A stretch of DNA of 64,000 nucleotides, taken from assembly GCA_000711775.1 (NCBI GenBank), contig ARYC01003678.1:1-64000 (forward strand), given 5' to 3'. Every line of letters starts with the position of its first letter. The stretch's first letter is position 1. Below the pieces are notes generated by a model. It was not told the DNA's origin and made no database searches. It was given only the letters and a program-made list of their open reading frames with translations. Shown here in pieces: positions 38,801 to 49,517 of this stretch. The DNA comes from Oxytricha trifallax (Eukaryota; Ciliophora; Spirotrichea; Sporadotrichida; Oxytrichidae). Both the position numbers and the translations under genes were made by a program.

Positions 38801-40770
38801 ATAATCTAATATTGAATTTCAATTTTAGAAAATGGGGAATTAATTACCTTAATATAAAGCTACTGTCTCATTTTTAAGATTTAAATTTTAAGCCAAAATT
38901 AAGATAAATTCCTTTAAAAATTAGATATTAATTAAATATAAGTTCCCTAAATCAAATTTATATCTATAATATTAAAATCAGTCATCTTTAAGTTACGCAG
39001 AGAATTTTATTTGATAGAGTCTAATTTCCTGACGTTTTTCTCAAAATGCTCTATGATTCTCTTCATGTTACAAAAACCCCTTGATTTAAATAAGTATGAA
39101 GATTATATTATAGAAAAAGAGAACACAAATTTAACAACTGGTAGATTGAGGAGCTTTTGTTATATTTTGATTTATTTATAGTTTTCGTACTTCTTGAAAA
39201 TTAATTTTTATTTTAAGAAATGATTTTGTTTTAAGTTTGAAAAGCCCAATTTATGAATTAAATATTGGAGGAATAAGTTTTAATATCTGGCCAGTATTTA
39301 CTCTTTAATCAATATTTTTTTAAATTATTTTTTTAAGCAACTAATCTTAATCTCTTTATAAATAACTCTTTTTTCAGCTTATTTGAATTAAAGAGTTTAT
39401 TATTATCATTTTGCTTTAATTATATTATGTCTCATTTTCATCCTGAAAGAACTTAGAAAATTACGGTAAATTATGAATATCATATTTAGGAAACGATGAT
39501 GTCTTCAGTGCACTTGTGTTTTTTAAATTACTTATAAGATTATATTGATCATAATTAGAATTAGAAATGCTGTTGACGAGATAATTGTTTACGCTCTATT
39601 TATTTCTCTGATTTGAGTTAGATTTATCTTCTTGCTGCAGTGACCGATATGCCTGAAGTTTAGGTGTTAAAATATATATTTATATTTAGAATTTGGTTCT
39701 AAATTCTTAATATAGTACTCATTTTTACAAGACATATGATAATAGATTTTTATGACAAAAAGTGTTTGAAAATTTTATAATTGATAAAATAGAAAACAAT
39801 AAGGAATTTTAAAAATAAATTAATAGAATAACTGCCTTTATATATATTATACTAAATTTAATTAGATTAATGTGAGAAAAATGAAATAAAAAAGGACCAT
39901 TTTGTAATTTCTATGAGAAATATATCATTTAGTTATTAATTAGTGATTATATATTCTAAATTTATTTACATTTTTTCTAAATCGTTTGTTGTTTAGCGCA
40001 GTGTGCCAGTAGATGTCGTATTAATTATATATTATCGGTAATTTTATTATGATAATTTCCTAAGTGTTTTAGGAGAAGATTAGGTAACGCAATCAGAAAA
40101 GACTAAGTCTAAAAATATATGAGTATTTTAGAAGATAATTAGAGAAATTGTGAATTAATGTGAAATTATACTTAACAATAAGAAAAATGAGAATTTTGGG
40201 AACTTACTTTATGTTTATTTTTAAAGAAACGTCTATATATTCGAAGAGGTTTTGATCATAGGTAATTTCTATATAATCCATTATAAATTTAATATATGAT
40301 TTTATAATTGCATTTCGTTAAGTGATGAATTTGAATAATTTTTAATTTTCAAAAATATATGATCTATATTGTGGATCTTTGATTCTTAAATCTTCGAAGT
40401 TATCTATCGCATCTAAAAATTAAATACTAGCGTCAAGATCTTATTACAATTTATCTACGTCAAATTATTTAATTTCTCAACGAATTTGTTTTAGTGACCA
40501 CTATTGTAATTTACGCTGACTTAGTTGATTCACTATTATCATAATAATAATATTTAAATATTATTTATTTATTTTAAGAAAATGAATGTATATATATTTC
40601 ATTAAGCAATAGCTAATTCTGGTTGAGACTGTTTGATGATTGTAACTTATTCACAGATTGCATATTATTAGAGACGAGCAGTAATCCTGAGAAGACTTAA
40701 TTTAGATTTGCGTTGCCACTTAATTTGCTATTGCTTTCTATTTTTATCTATTGCTATTATTATTATATTA
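35862..40770 (-). CDS. WDR44-like WD40-repeat protein
   Basis: A long gene in many blocks. WD40 part (35,862-37,500): DAVWCIKFRSDGLYIATGCK, GVLRVWKV; FPGSHNSDIFDINWSTKN; ILTASADFNVLIF; YFASGCFDRFVRIW; RIRFIDVRNCKQIYKIKGHK; SDDCSHVIYGSQDGDLFLW; VTSAVFAP; GVIKIYNNE, ending at TGA 35862-35864. This order matches the C-terminal propeller of WDR44, a Rab11-binding protein. N-terminal low-complexity blocks on the same strand (37,560-37,960; 38,345-38,625; 39,470-39,665; perhaps 40,580-40,770) are Asn/Ser/Gln-rich and assigned by proximity. A MITE at 36265-36650 is removed precisely with one TA to give NESFPIKASISDD. The N-terminal limit is uncertain. Confidence 0.7.
36265..36650. mobile_element. 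MITE family A, copy 3, acting as a TA-bounded IES
   Basis: 386-bp palindromic unit beginning TTGTAGGAATACATTTGATT, flanked by TA at 36263-36264 and 36651-36652. The core CGATAGAGAATTCAAAATTA and complement match copy 2. Deleting the unit and one TA makes the WDR44-like frame continuous. Confidence 0.9.
38632..38970. mobile_element. Possible degenerate MITE family A copy
   Basis: Left end resembles the family terminus (AAACATTTGATTTGATAAAT) and the right end its complement (AAATCAAATTTATATCTATA). The centre no longer matches. Sits between N-terminal blocks of the WDR44-like gene. Confidence 0.4.
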
Positions 40771-40966
40771 CTGCTAAAATAAAATAATTTAATCTATAGA
40801 TTGATTTATAAATAAGTGCTTAATAAATAATATTCCATCAAAGATTAAAGATTGAAATAATTATACATTTTTTAATTAAATAATACGAATAAAATTTAAT
40901 AACTATTTTTCTAATATTGCTATTTTTGATTGATATACAATTGATTAATCATGGTGTCACTGCAAT
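39670..40966. other. Mostly AT-rich, no firm gene
   Basis: Apart from a possible minus-strand block at 40,580-40,770 (NNMQSVNKLQSSNSLNQNQ), nothing convincing is seen before the TBE element. Confidence 0.4.
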
Positions 40967-41099
40967 CAAAACCCCAAAACCCTTTCAGTAGTTTGATTGA
41001 GTTTTTGATTGATAAAAGTAGACTATTAACGCATACTTTATTAGGTTTTTAATAGGGTTTATGTAGGGGTTTAATGTTTAAATATTAGTAATTTAAGTG
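40967..41099 (+). repeat. Left TBE inverted repeat with C4A4 terminus
   Basis: 133 bp matching the complement of 44931-45063; one visible mismatch (CCCTTT versus CACTTT) near the end. Confidence 0.95.
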
Positions 41100-41127
41100 T
41101 GTATAACATGCGAGTTTTTAAAATATT

Positions 41128-42717
41128 TCACACAAACTTAAGTTTAGAGTCATGTGGCAGTTCTCTGAATTTTATCTTTCTAAGTTTATGTTTGATTGTT
41201 TCTATTGTTAATTAATTCTCTTAGCATGGCTTGATAATAGTTGAGTATGCAAGTTCTCTGAGACCTCCATTTATTTTATTTTTATCGAGATATTGTTTGA
41301 TTCTCTGCTTAGAATCTCTCTCACCCCTGCAGCTAAAGTAATCGTTTCTTGCCATGTCGCTCTCTATTATTATTACTGCTAGAGCCCAGGTACCCCATTA
41401 AGTGTCTCCATCTCTCCAATCCTCTCTCTCTGGGAAATATCCAGGAGTGACGTATACATTTCCTTTTGCAGAGGTTTGCACTCTTTGAGCTCTGTTGAAG
41501 TCTATAATATAAACTCTAAGAGGCTGAAAGTTCATCATGATGTTCTCTGGCTTTAAGTCTCTATGAACATAACCTAGCTTGTGAAGCTCTTCAATCCCCT
41601 CAACTATCTGCTATACTATCTAGCTAATTTATCTCTGACATCTATTGTCAGATAAGAATTCTCTGTAAGTCATTTCAAGTAAAGGAAGCCTGAAGGCTAC
41701 ATGATCTTTACCAAGTAAAATAGCATCAAGCTAGATGATATGCCTACACTCATTTAACTTTGCCTTTTAAAGAGCATAATACTCATTAGCAAATTCCATT
41801 TGGAACTTGTCATCAGCAAGGAAGTAATTGAAAGGATATATCTTGTAAGCATATTAGTCATCTGTAATGACTCTCTTCTCTATTTTTTCTTCAAGAGTGA
41901 GGTAGCTTTCTAGGCAAGAATCTAAGTCAATAATTTTTAATATGGGAATCTTCATTGCCTCTATTTTAACCATGATTTTATTGATCTCAGAGACTGGAAA
42001 GTTCTTGACTGCTTTCTTCATTTTAACTTACTTCTAGACTTCAACTCAAAGAGACTCCACTGGATTTATTGATATTCTCTTTTAGAGAAATCTATTCCCT
42101 GTAGATTCATGAATAAAGACAAAACTTTAATTGTGCTTTAACTTTAAGTGCACTTTGAGGTCTCTAGAATGAGAATAAGGCTTCTCACAGAACTCACAGA
42201 CATACTTCCCATCTTTCTTTTAATGCTTGAGATATAACCTTGGCATATCGTTGTGTATATCTCTCAAGTGTCTCTTATAAAGTGACTTGTAAGGGAAAAC
42301 TTGATTGCATTCTTTACATTAATAGTCAACTTTGGCTGGTATTTATTAATGCTCTATGGCGGGTTGTTTAACCTCCTCCTCAATTTGCACAGCTTCTTTG
42401 ATAACCTCCTACTTAACTTATATTTAAATCTCAATGCTAGACTGGTCAAAATTGTCATAAGTAGGCTCCCATTGAGTACAAGCGTCTCTGGTCTCTACTT
42501 TTCTTGGTAGCTGGAATGATAACTTTTATTGGCTTGATCCAAGTAATGCCGCTCTTCTTAACAGGTTAGTGCTCATTTTAGTTTTCTGATATATTTTATT
42601 ATAATAATGATAAAATCTACCTAAATAAACTATTATAGTAGAGTATAAGACACTCTGGTAGATTCTTTGCTGAGAGGTAAGAAAATTAGCTAACCATAAA
42701 AGGCTGTAAGTTGACAT
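41128..42717 (-). CDS. TBE 57-kDa-type zinc-finger/protein kinase
   Basis: 530 codons from the ATG at 42717 to TGA 41128-41130. Two C2H2 fingers (about residues 125-180): YQCKECNQ with HLRDIHN, and YVCEFCEK with HLKLKHN. The C-terminal half is a protein kinase: YKIYPF lysine, catalytic loop YVHRDLKPEN, then IIDFNRA, where DFG is replaced by DFN, and TPGYFPER. The gene matches the 57-kDa ORF known from TBE elements. An in-frame TGA at 42046-42048 lies between the fingers and the kinase, so the copy is either truncated or read through. The kinase may still bind metal because the Asp is kept; its substrate is unknown. Confidence 0.85.
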
Positions 42718-43139
42718 ATTTTATGAGAAATTTATACATTTTAGTAAATTGAAATACTCCTAATGAAGTTTTGTTTCTCTAGGAGGTCCTCCAAATCAAG
42801 TTTGAACTTAATTTGGAGGTAAAGTTATTAAACATTTTTTAATTTAATATGCTCCTAATTAAGTTTTAACCTTAAAATTTAACTCCTAATAAAGTTTGAA
42901 CTAATTTTGAGGACCTCCTAAAATAATTAAACATTATTAGGAGCAATTTAATGGAGATAGATTGATAAAAATGGAAATCAATCTGTGAAACTGTAGCAAG
43001 TTTTTCAATGCTTCTCCCCATATCTTTTCAAGGTTGACCTCCAGTAGGTCCTCCCTATTTAGTAGTAAGATTTTAATAAACTTAGAAATGATATCCATAA
43101 TTTTAAATTTCATTCACATTTCTAGAAAGAGGAAGGAAT

Positions 43140-43930
43140 ATGTAGTCTATGAATGATGCAATGAAGAGAACTTAATCTCAAGATTTAATAGGAAAATTCC
43201 GAAGTAAAGAGGACCTGTATAGATATTTGGTATAGCAAGGAAAGTTCTTAAGTAAGATTAATAAATCCATAATAGTTGGATTATTCTTGCCGACTAAGGA
43301 GGTAACTAAAATCTCATTCTTAAAAGCCTTACTGAGTGAAGAGAAAAAAGCTTTTAAGTCTAATGAAATTAGGATGATAGAGATACCTAACTACCCTGAA
43401 ATATCAGTGACAAACCTATATGACGATGCTATGAGTGATCCGGACGTAGCTCTCTACCTTCCATCAAAGCTACAGCTCTCTAATAAGTTGCCAGAGAGAA
43501 ACTTCTTCTTTGGTGTTCTTGCAACTCTGAAACCTGAGTACTTAAATGAAGTTATTTAAGTAGCTCACAATAAGCGATACAGCATCTCACCTGAAGAAAA
43601 AGAGAAGCAAGGTATTAAAATCAGCGACACCTGGCTCTAGGAACTATTGAAGCATCCATTCATCTCAGGTAAGCTTAATCTTCTAACTTTATAGAAAAAC
43701 CTGGTACTGCTATATACTTGATGAAAGAGCGTAGCAAATTAAACAGAGAGAGAAAATCACAGGCAAAGCATGAATTGAGTAAGAGACTCTACAAAGATTT
43801 CTAAAAACCAGACGAGATGAACATCGACGCAGGAGCTGGCACTAAGAGAAGAAACATGGGCCCAAGCAAGCCTTAAGAGGAAGAAAAGAAAGAGAAGCCA
43901 AATCCCTTTACGGGCAAATTTAATATGTGA
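43140..43930 (+). CDS. TBE small ORF (22-kDa type)
   Basis: From MQSMNDAMKRTQSQD at 43140 to TGA 43928-43930. The protein is Lys-rich with a hydrophobic segment (SIIVGLFLPTKEV) and ends KEKPNPFTGKFNM. A 26-nt GT-AG intron at 43669-43694 (GTAAGC...TTATAG) restores the frame; without it a stop follows soon. Position and orientation match the 22-kDa gene of TBE elements, although this version is about 254 residues. Function unknown. Its 3' part overlaps the open frame of the transposase on the other strand. Confidence 0.7.
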
Positions 43931-44925
43931 ACTTATTCATTCGTTTAAATCTAAAACTTATTTATATACACAAAATCTCCCTTCTCTTGCGCATACCTCA
44001 AGTCGTGCATCAAGTGATAGAGTAGAAGTTTCTAGTAGTGGCCTTTCAATAACCCCCAATATAATTCAATTCCATTGACCTGAGGACTGTAGGGAACATT
44101 AAATACAGGTGTTATGTTTAACCTTTCATATTCTTTCCTTGTGTCTTTAGTTTTATGGACAGATAAGTTATCTACAAACAGAAAAATCTCTTAGTCGCCG
44201 TACTTATCTCTAAGCTATTGTAGGAACTTAATGTATAATTCGGTCTTTATTGAGCGAAGATGGATAACATAAGTCTCGAGACCACTATCTTCACTTATTC
44301 CACCTAGAATAGCATGAGTTTAAACCTTAACCTTTTAATCATATACTTCAATGTTGCTGTACCTTTTATACCAAGACCTTGATATGAAGGTATTGAATGT
44401 AAATACAGCTTCATCAGCGTGTATGAACTTTATATTATGCTCTTAAGACCTCTGCATTTAATCGAATATATAATTTAAATTATCCTTATAAAATGGAACA
44501 TTAAAGTCAATCACTCTCTTAATGCGATTGACTGTCTTGTAAGATATTCCGTTCTTTTTATATATGTTAGCTATCGATTAAGCAGAGATATGAAGCTCAG
44601 GAAATTGGCGATGAAACATCACAGCTCTCTAGGCCAGAGAGAAGTGAGCCCAGTATTTAAGAGTCTTATCATTAATGAGATAATCAATATGATGCTGCTA
44701 AAACTTTAGAGGTCTTTTAGGCTTAGAATTAAGCTGTTATTTCTTTAAATTTAATGCTAATAAACAGTGAGACCTAACAGTAGCAGGAGATTTATAGAGT
44801 AGCCTTGCTATAGAAGTGTAATTAAGGATAGGTTTGACTTGATCATTATATTCATCACATCCATAACGCAACTTAAACAATAAATCTATATACTCACTGC
44901 CATAAACAGACCCCAAACCTCCCAT
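43660..44925 (-). CDS. TBE transposase (IS630/Tc1/mariner DDE)
   Basis: Starts MGGLGSVYGSEYIDLLFKLR at 44925. An N-terminal helix-turn-helix-like segment (SIARLLYKSPATVRSH) is followed by the catalytic domain: first Asp in FIHADEAVF (about 44,420), second in LFVDNLS (about 44,165), Glu in NGIELYW (about 44,055). The last two are separated by 34 residues, the DD34E spacing. There is no TGA in the frame, so this copy may be functional. The recognisable domain ends at about 43,960, but the frame stays open to TGA 43660-43662, overlapping the small plus-strand gene. The true C-terminus is uncertain. Confidence 0.9.
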
Positions 44926-44930
44926 ATACT

Positions 44931-45063
44931 CACTTAAATTACTAATATTTAAACATTAAACCCCTACATAAACCCTATTAAAAACCTAATAAAGTATGCG
45001 TTAATAGTCTACTTTTATCAATCAAAAACTCAATCAAACTACTGAAAGTGTTTTGGGGTTTTG
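44931..45063 (-). repeat. Right TBE inverted repeat with C4A4 terminus
   Basis: Complement of 40967-41099. Confidence 0.95.
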
Positions 45064-45190
45064 AATCGTAGAATGTTTAGTCTTCATATGAAATGTGTTA
45101 TTTACGCTTTTTAATCACTATAAATATTATTAAATTCATTAGAATAGGAAATATTAGAAATACAAATTAATCAGATTAGAATATATTAAA

Positions 45191-45210
45191 CCCCAAAACC
45201 CCAAAACCCC
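45191..45210 (+). repeat. Internal C4A4C4A4C4 telomere sequence
   Basis: Exactly twenty bases of the hypotrich telomere repeat, the length of the double-stranded macronuclear telomere, embedded in micronuclear DNA 128 bp right of the TBE end. Confidence 0.9.
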
Positions 45211-46455
45211 ATCGATGTAAAATAGGTGAAACTCAGAACTTATTAATAATCTATTATTATTTACTTCTTAATTATGTTAAGAGCCTATAAAATTTAATCT
45301 ATTATAATTATAAATTATAGCAACCATAAAATATTATGAATAAGTTTATTTTTGTGATAATCTCCAAGCAATTCTTCACTATTTCCCTAAAAATTTACAA
45401 TCAAAATAAATTTCAAAAAACTAAATTATTTTAATTAAAATTCCTCGTAATAAATTCTGTTCTATTCAGTATACTATGATATTTATCATATAGAAATTTA
45501 AGGTAAGTTAATCCTTTAAGTTTAAGAACACAATAATACTATAAATAAATAAATGTTTAGTATATTGCTAATAACTCTAACAAACTCTAACAAAATTTTA
45601 TTTGCATTGATTATGCTCATATTTTTTGCCAGTATTTTTGTATTCAATATTCAATTAACTATTCATTTATAAACTACAATGAAATTTCTACTTTAAAGAT
45701 AATCTTACTTCAAAAATTTAAAAATCAATGTTTATTTAAATGCTGATTTTAAAGATTGTATTTCAAGCATCAATCTAATTAAATTCATATAAAAAACTTT
45801 AAATTTTCAAAATTATATATATAATAAGAAATATATATTTCCTTTTGTTTTTATGCATTTATAATAACTTTTTTGAATAAGATCTTACAGTATTATAGAG
45901 TTCTTTAAATTTGAAATTTTATTGAAAATATTTGTTTTTAATTTTATGATAAAAAGAACTTATAAATTAAAAATAGTAAAGTCTCATTTTTATATACTTA
46001 GTAAGTACATTAATTATAACTCTTAATTAAAAAGTATAGCTATACTAAAAAATCATATAAAGAGAAATTTTCAAATTTAACAAAATTAATTTTCTTTATT
46101 ATCATAAATTGACAATTTTTAATAAAATGAAATTATTTAAAGCTAAAACAAATTATTTTCATCCAAATTCTAATTCTATAAAAAAGATTAACTTTAGATA
46201 GAAAGTAAATATCTATAGAATAATTAAAAGAAAATTTAGATCACATTTTTATAATATAAAAGTTTAAAATCAAATATTCTTATCATTTCATTGATTCTTT
46301 GTATACTATTTTTAGATAATGATTTTAAAAATCAAACTATTGTTAAGGCAAATTTCGAAAATTTTATTCAGAAATTAAATATGGGAAACTTTTCATTTTT
46401 ATTGTCAATTAGGGCAGATAGAATGTCCTTTTATTTAATAAGTACTTTCAATTAT

Positions 46456-46492
46456 GGGGAAAATTTCACCACCTACTGGTGAAAAAATCCCC
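46456..46492. other. Hairpin followed by T run
   Basis: GGGGAAAATTTCACCA, five-base loop, then TGGTGAAAAAATCCCC and seven or more T. Three mismatches in the stem. The only GC-containing structure in a 2-kb AT-rich stretch; function unknown. Confidence 0.6.
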
Positions 46493-47174
46493 TTTTTTTA
46501 TATTCATAAATAAATTAGTAAAATACATTACAATTAAACTAAAGAATTTCTAAATTTTGTGAACTAGAATGTAACAAAGTTGATAATACACTTGAGATGC
46601 ATTTGTAATTTTTAAAATAACTGTTTGCCAATTATTTATAAAATTAATGTATCGCTAAATTATAAGTTCAAATTAAAGCAATTTATATAATAAAGTATTA
46701 TTGCTTGTTAGACTTTGCTAGAGTTTAATGATAATTCACAAAATTTAATGTTTATTTCTTAATATAAGAAATTTTAGTTTAATAAGTTAATTTATTATAT
46801 TTTATAAGACTTTGTTAGACTTTGTGAGAGTATTAACTTAATTTATAATTCCAGTTAAAATTATTAAACATCGAAAAATTGTTAAATAAGCAATTATAAA
46901 GTTAAATTAATACATTACTAAATAAATTATAGACAAAATCAATTCACAATATTCAAACTAAATTGATAAGATAGACTTCTTCTATTTAAATCAAATTCCA
47001 AAGAAATTAATTTCAAATAAACTATAGATTTTTTAGAATAAAGCTTCATTCATAATAACAATCGATAAGATAAATATTTCAATTCTAAAATAGCATGATT
47101 GATAGCTCCTGATAAATTTGCGATAATTTATTAAAAGTTGTAAACTCTAACAAACTCTCACATAATGGAGTTTA

Positions 47175-48971
47175 TTACAACTGGCACTAATTACATTCAT
47201 TTATAATTTTAATTTGATTTAGATTATGACCAAAATTAATTATTTTATTATATAATTAAATATATAAATTGTGTGCAATTGTGCAAAAATATAATCCTTA
47301 GACTTTGAGTTGATTATCTGCACAATTATTTATATAAATATATTTAACTAATTAAATATGTAGAAATGGCTACAGATATGAATTTTACAAACTGAAGGGT
47401 AGTTTAATGTTCTTAAGCCATTGAACTAGAAGGAAAGTGAAAATGTCTACAAAAAAAGAAGTATAACTACAGATTGGAAATCTTCCTAAAGGTCACCGGA
47501 CTGGTTAGTATGGCCATGATCGAGCAAGTTCAATAGAAGATTTAAATTAACTAGCCAACTATAACGGAAGTGAATGCGTTTGACAACAAGGCTACCAAGA
47601 ATACTTTCTTTCACATCAAAGTATCAAGAGACACTAATGGTATTAATAGAGAATACTTTAAAACTAAGAAGAGAGGAGGGTGCAAGCTTTTCCAGAAGCT
47701 TGGCCTTTAGATGACGGATTTAGGGATAAAAACAACACAGGAGTTTTACAGAAGAATCAAGGGCTAACATCGATGTACGGGAATCCTCACGAGATGTAAA
47801 TAGAGTATAGTAAGATAGCTACGAGAGAAACTTTGGAGGAGCTACAGTAGATTCCATAAAAAAGAACTTCAAGATACTTTCTGAAAGAATTCCTTTGCTG
47901 AAAACATCGCAAACGGCTCCATGACCTATAAAAAGTATCTCTACAAGAATTTAAATGATCCTGATGCCCTTGTTTTCATTTGCCAAGAACTATAGAAGTT
48001 TTCTAGCGCACACAAGGTTTTGAAACATCTCGGCGTCGTGCACAAAGGAAGAGTCTTGGTGAAATAGCAACTTGAAGATTTCGTAAACAAACAACAAGCA
48101 TGTGTTTATAAAGTCAAAACAGCTAACGGATGATTAATTGAGAGATCTATGATACTAGAAAATAGCTTATGCTCAGTATTAGGTATTCTTAAAGAGAGAG
48201 GATAAAAAGATTCATTGTGTCCGGCTATATGGAGCTGCCAACACCGGCAAGAGCACCATACTCAAAATGATCGATAGTATATTCATATGCGATGAGCTGA
48301 TTCCTGGACCAACCCGCTTTCATGTTGAGGGGAGATCCCTAGATAAGGAGCCGCATAAACTGTTGATAGATGAGATAAACATAGAGAGATTCTTCAGCAA
48401 GCATAACATTCCAGCAATGAAGAAGCTCCTTGAGGGCAGGGGATACGCAGTGGATGTGAAATTCGGGGAGACATCGGGACTATACGAGGGCTGCTTCACA
48501 ATCATTACCACTAACGAGCTCCCGTGAAAAAGAATAACTTCCGAGGAAAAGGATTGCTTCGAAAGGAGGTGCATCACAGTAACGTCGAAAGTGGAAGGCA
48601 AATCAGGTAAGCTGACTTTCCCTTTCGATGCCGTAAAATTGGCAAATTACCTTCTCGACAGATCTGAAGAGAAAAGCCTATGGAGCGAAAACTCAAACAA
48701 CAAACAGACTGGAGATCAAATCTAAAGAAGAATCAGCAATAAAGACACGGAGGCAGAAGATCTATTGATTTGAGAGCCATTTCTACATATTTAATTAGTT
48801 AAATATATTTATATAAATAATTGTGCAGATAATCAACTCAAAGTCTAAGGATTATATTTTTGCACAATTGCACACAATTTATATATTTAATTAAATAATA
48901 AAATAATTAATTTTGGTCATAATCTAAATCAAATTAAAATTATAAATGAATGTAATTAGTGCCAGTTGTAA
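47175..48971 (+). mobile_element. Rep element 2: TA-flanked, 197-bp inverted repeats
   Basis: 1,797 bp, starting TTACAAC and ending GTTGTAA, with TA at 47173-47174 and 48972-48973. Inverted repeats at 47175-47371 and 48775-48971 match over 197 bp. One interior gene on the plus strand encodes a decayed Rep related to that of element 1. The repeat sequences of the two elements are not alike, so they are different families with the same architecture. Confidence 0.85.
47366..48771 (+). pseudogene. CRESS-like Rep / superfamily 3 helicase, decayed
   Basis: The frame is readable from about 47,435 (KKKYNYRLEIFLKVTGL, TFFHIKVSRDTNGIN) to TGA 48769-48771, but is broken by frame changes near 48,130 and by in-frame TGAs at 47882-47884, 48150-48152 and 48525-48527. 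The helicase part keeps Walker A GAANTGKST (about 48,233-48,259), Walker B LLIDEI, the segment MKKLLEGRGYAVDVKFG and motif C IITTN, closely parallel to the element 1 protein; CFERRC aligns with AFESRC downstream. Two of the TGAs align with Gly and Leu in the element 1 protein. The reading frame begins inside or next to the left inverted repeat. Confidence 0.7.
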
Positions 48972-49039
48972 TAATATATTCTAATCTGATTAATTTGTAT
49001 TTCTAATATTTCCTATTCTAATGAATTTTAACAATATTG

Positions 49040-49517
49040 GCTTAATTGATTTACTATATAAGAACGTTTATTTTAAAGAAATGTATTATAGTATTCCAAT
49101 AACTTAGGATATTATTTAGATCAATCTAATTTTTATAAACATTAAATGAGATTTGTATCCTACAATATTAATAAATTTAAACAAAGATGTTTACCACTCA
49201 AAGGACTAATCAGAATCTGATTTGACTAAAATATTGGTCGGAGTTTTATCCTAAGTATGAGTAATTAAGTCTTTTAAGAATGAGAATCGGTCAGCTTTCT
49301 CCTTTAAAAATTACATTTTAATTTATCTATATTATTGCCAGAATTAAATGTGTAAATAAGTATCATTAATATTTATATTTATAAATTTTATTGAACAATA
49401 TTAGATTTAATTTTACTTTACTATAATTTAAATTTCGAATTTAGGCATACATGGAAAATCTTTTTGAATATACACATAAAATCATGCTTATGCCATTAAA
49501 AATAAATATTTTAAAAT
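49040..49517. other. AT-rich spacer, nothing recognised
   Basis: No supported gene. Confidence 0.5.

Larger units (their letters stand above)
40967..45063. mobile_element. TBE-type transposon (telomere-bearing element)
   Basis: 4,097 bp, the size of Oxytricha TBE elements. Ends are 133-bp inverted repeats that start with C4A4 telomere-like sequence (CAAAACCCCAAAACCC). A 3-bp AAT direct repeat flanks it (40964-40966, 45064-45066), fitting the known ANT target. It carries the expected three genes: a zinc-finger/kinase protein (minus), a small plus-strand gene and a DDE transposase (minus). TBE transposases are known from Oxytricha work to take part in germline DNA elimination, so such elements are both targets and agents of genome rearrangement. 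Confidence 0.95.
45123..49038. mobile_element. Nested inverted-repeat unit containing Rep element 2
   Basis: A 68-bp sequence at 45123-45190 is repeated in inverted orientation at 48972-49038. The left arm abuts a 20-bp telomere sequence; the right arm abuts the TA at the end of Rep element 2. Between 45,211 and 47,174 the DNA is very AT-rich with no gene, but has dispersed copies of CTCTAACAAACTCT and its complement near 45,580, 46,710, 46,810 and 47,140. Interpretation as one element that received the Rep element is inference. Confidence 0.5.

Noticed and set aside
45191-45210. True chromosome end
   Set aside because: Unique-looking sequence continues on both sides, so it is internal.
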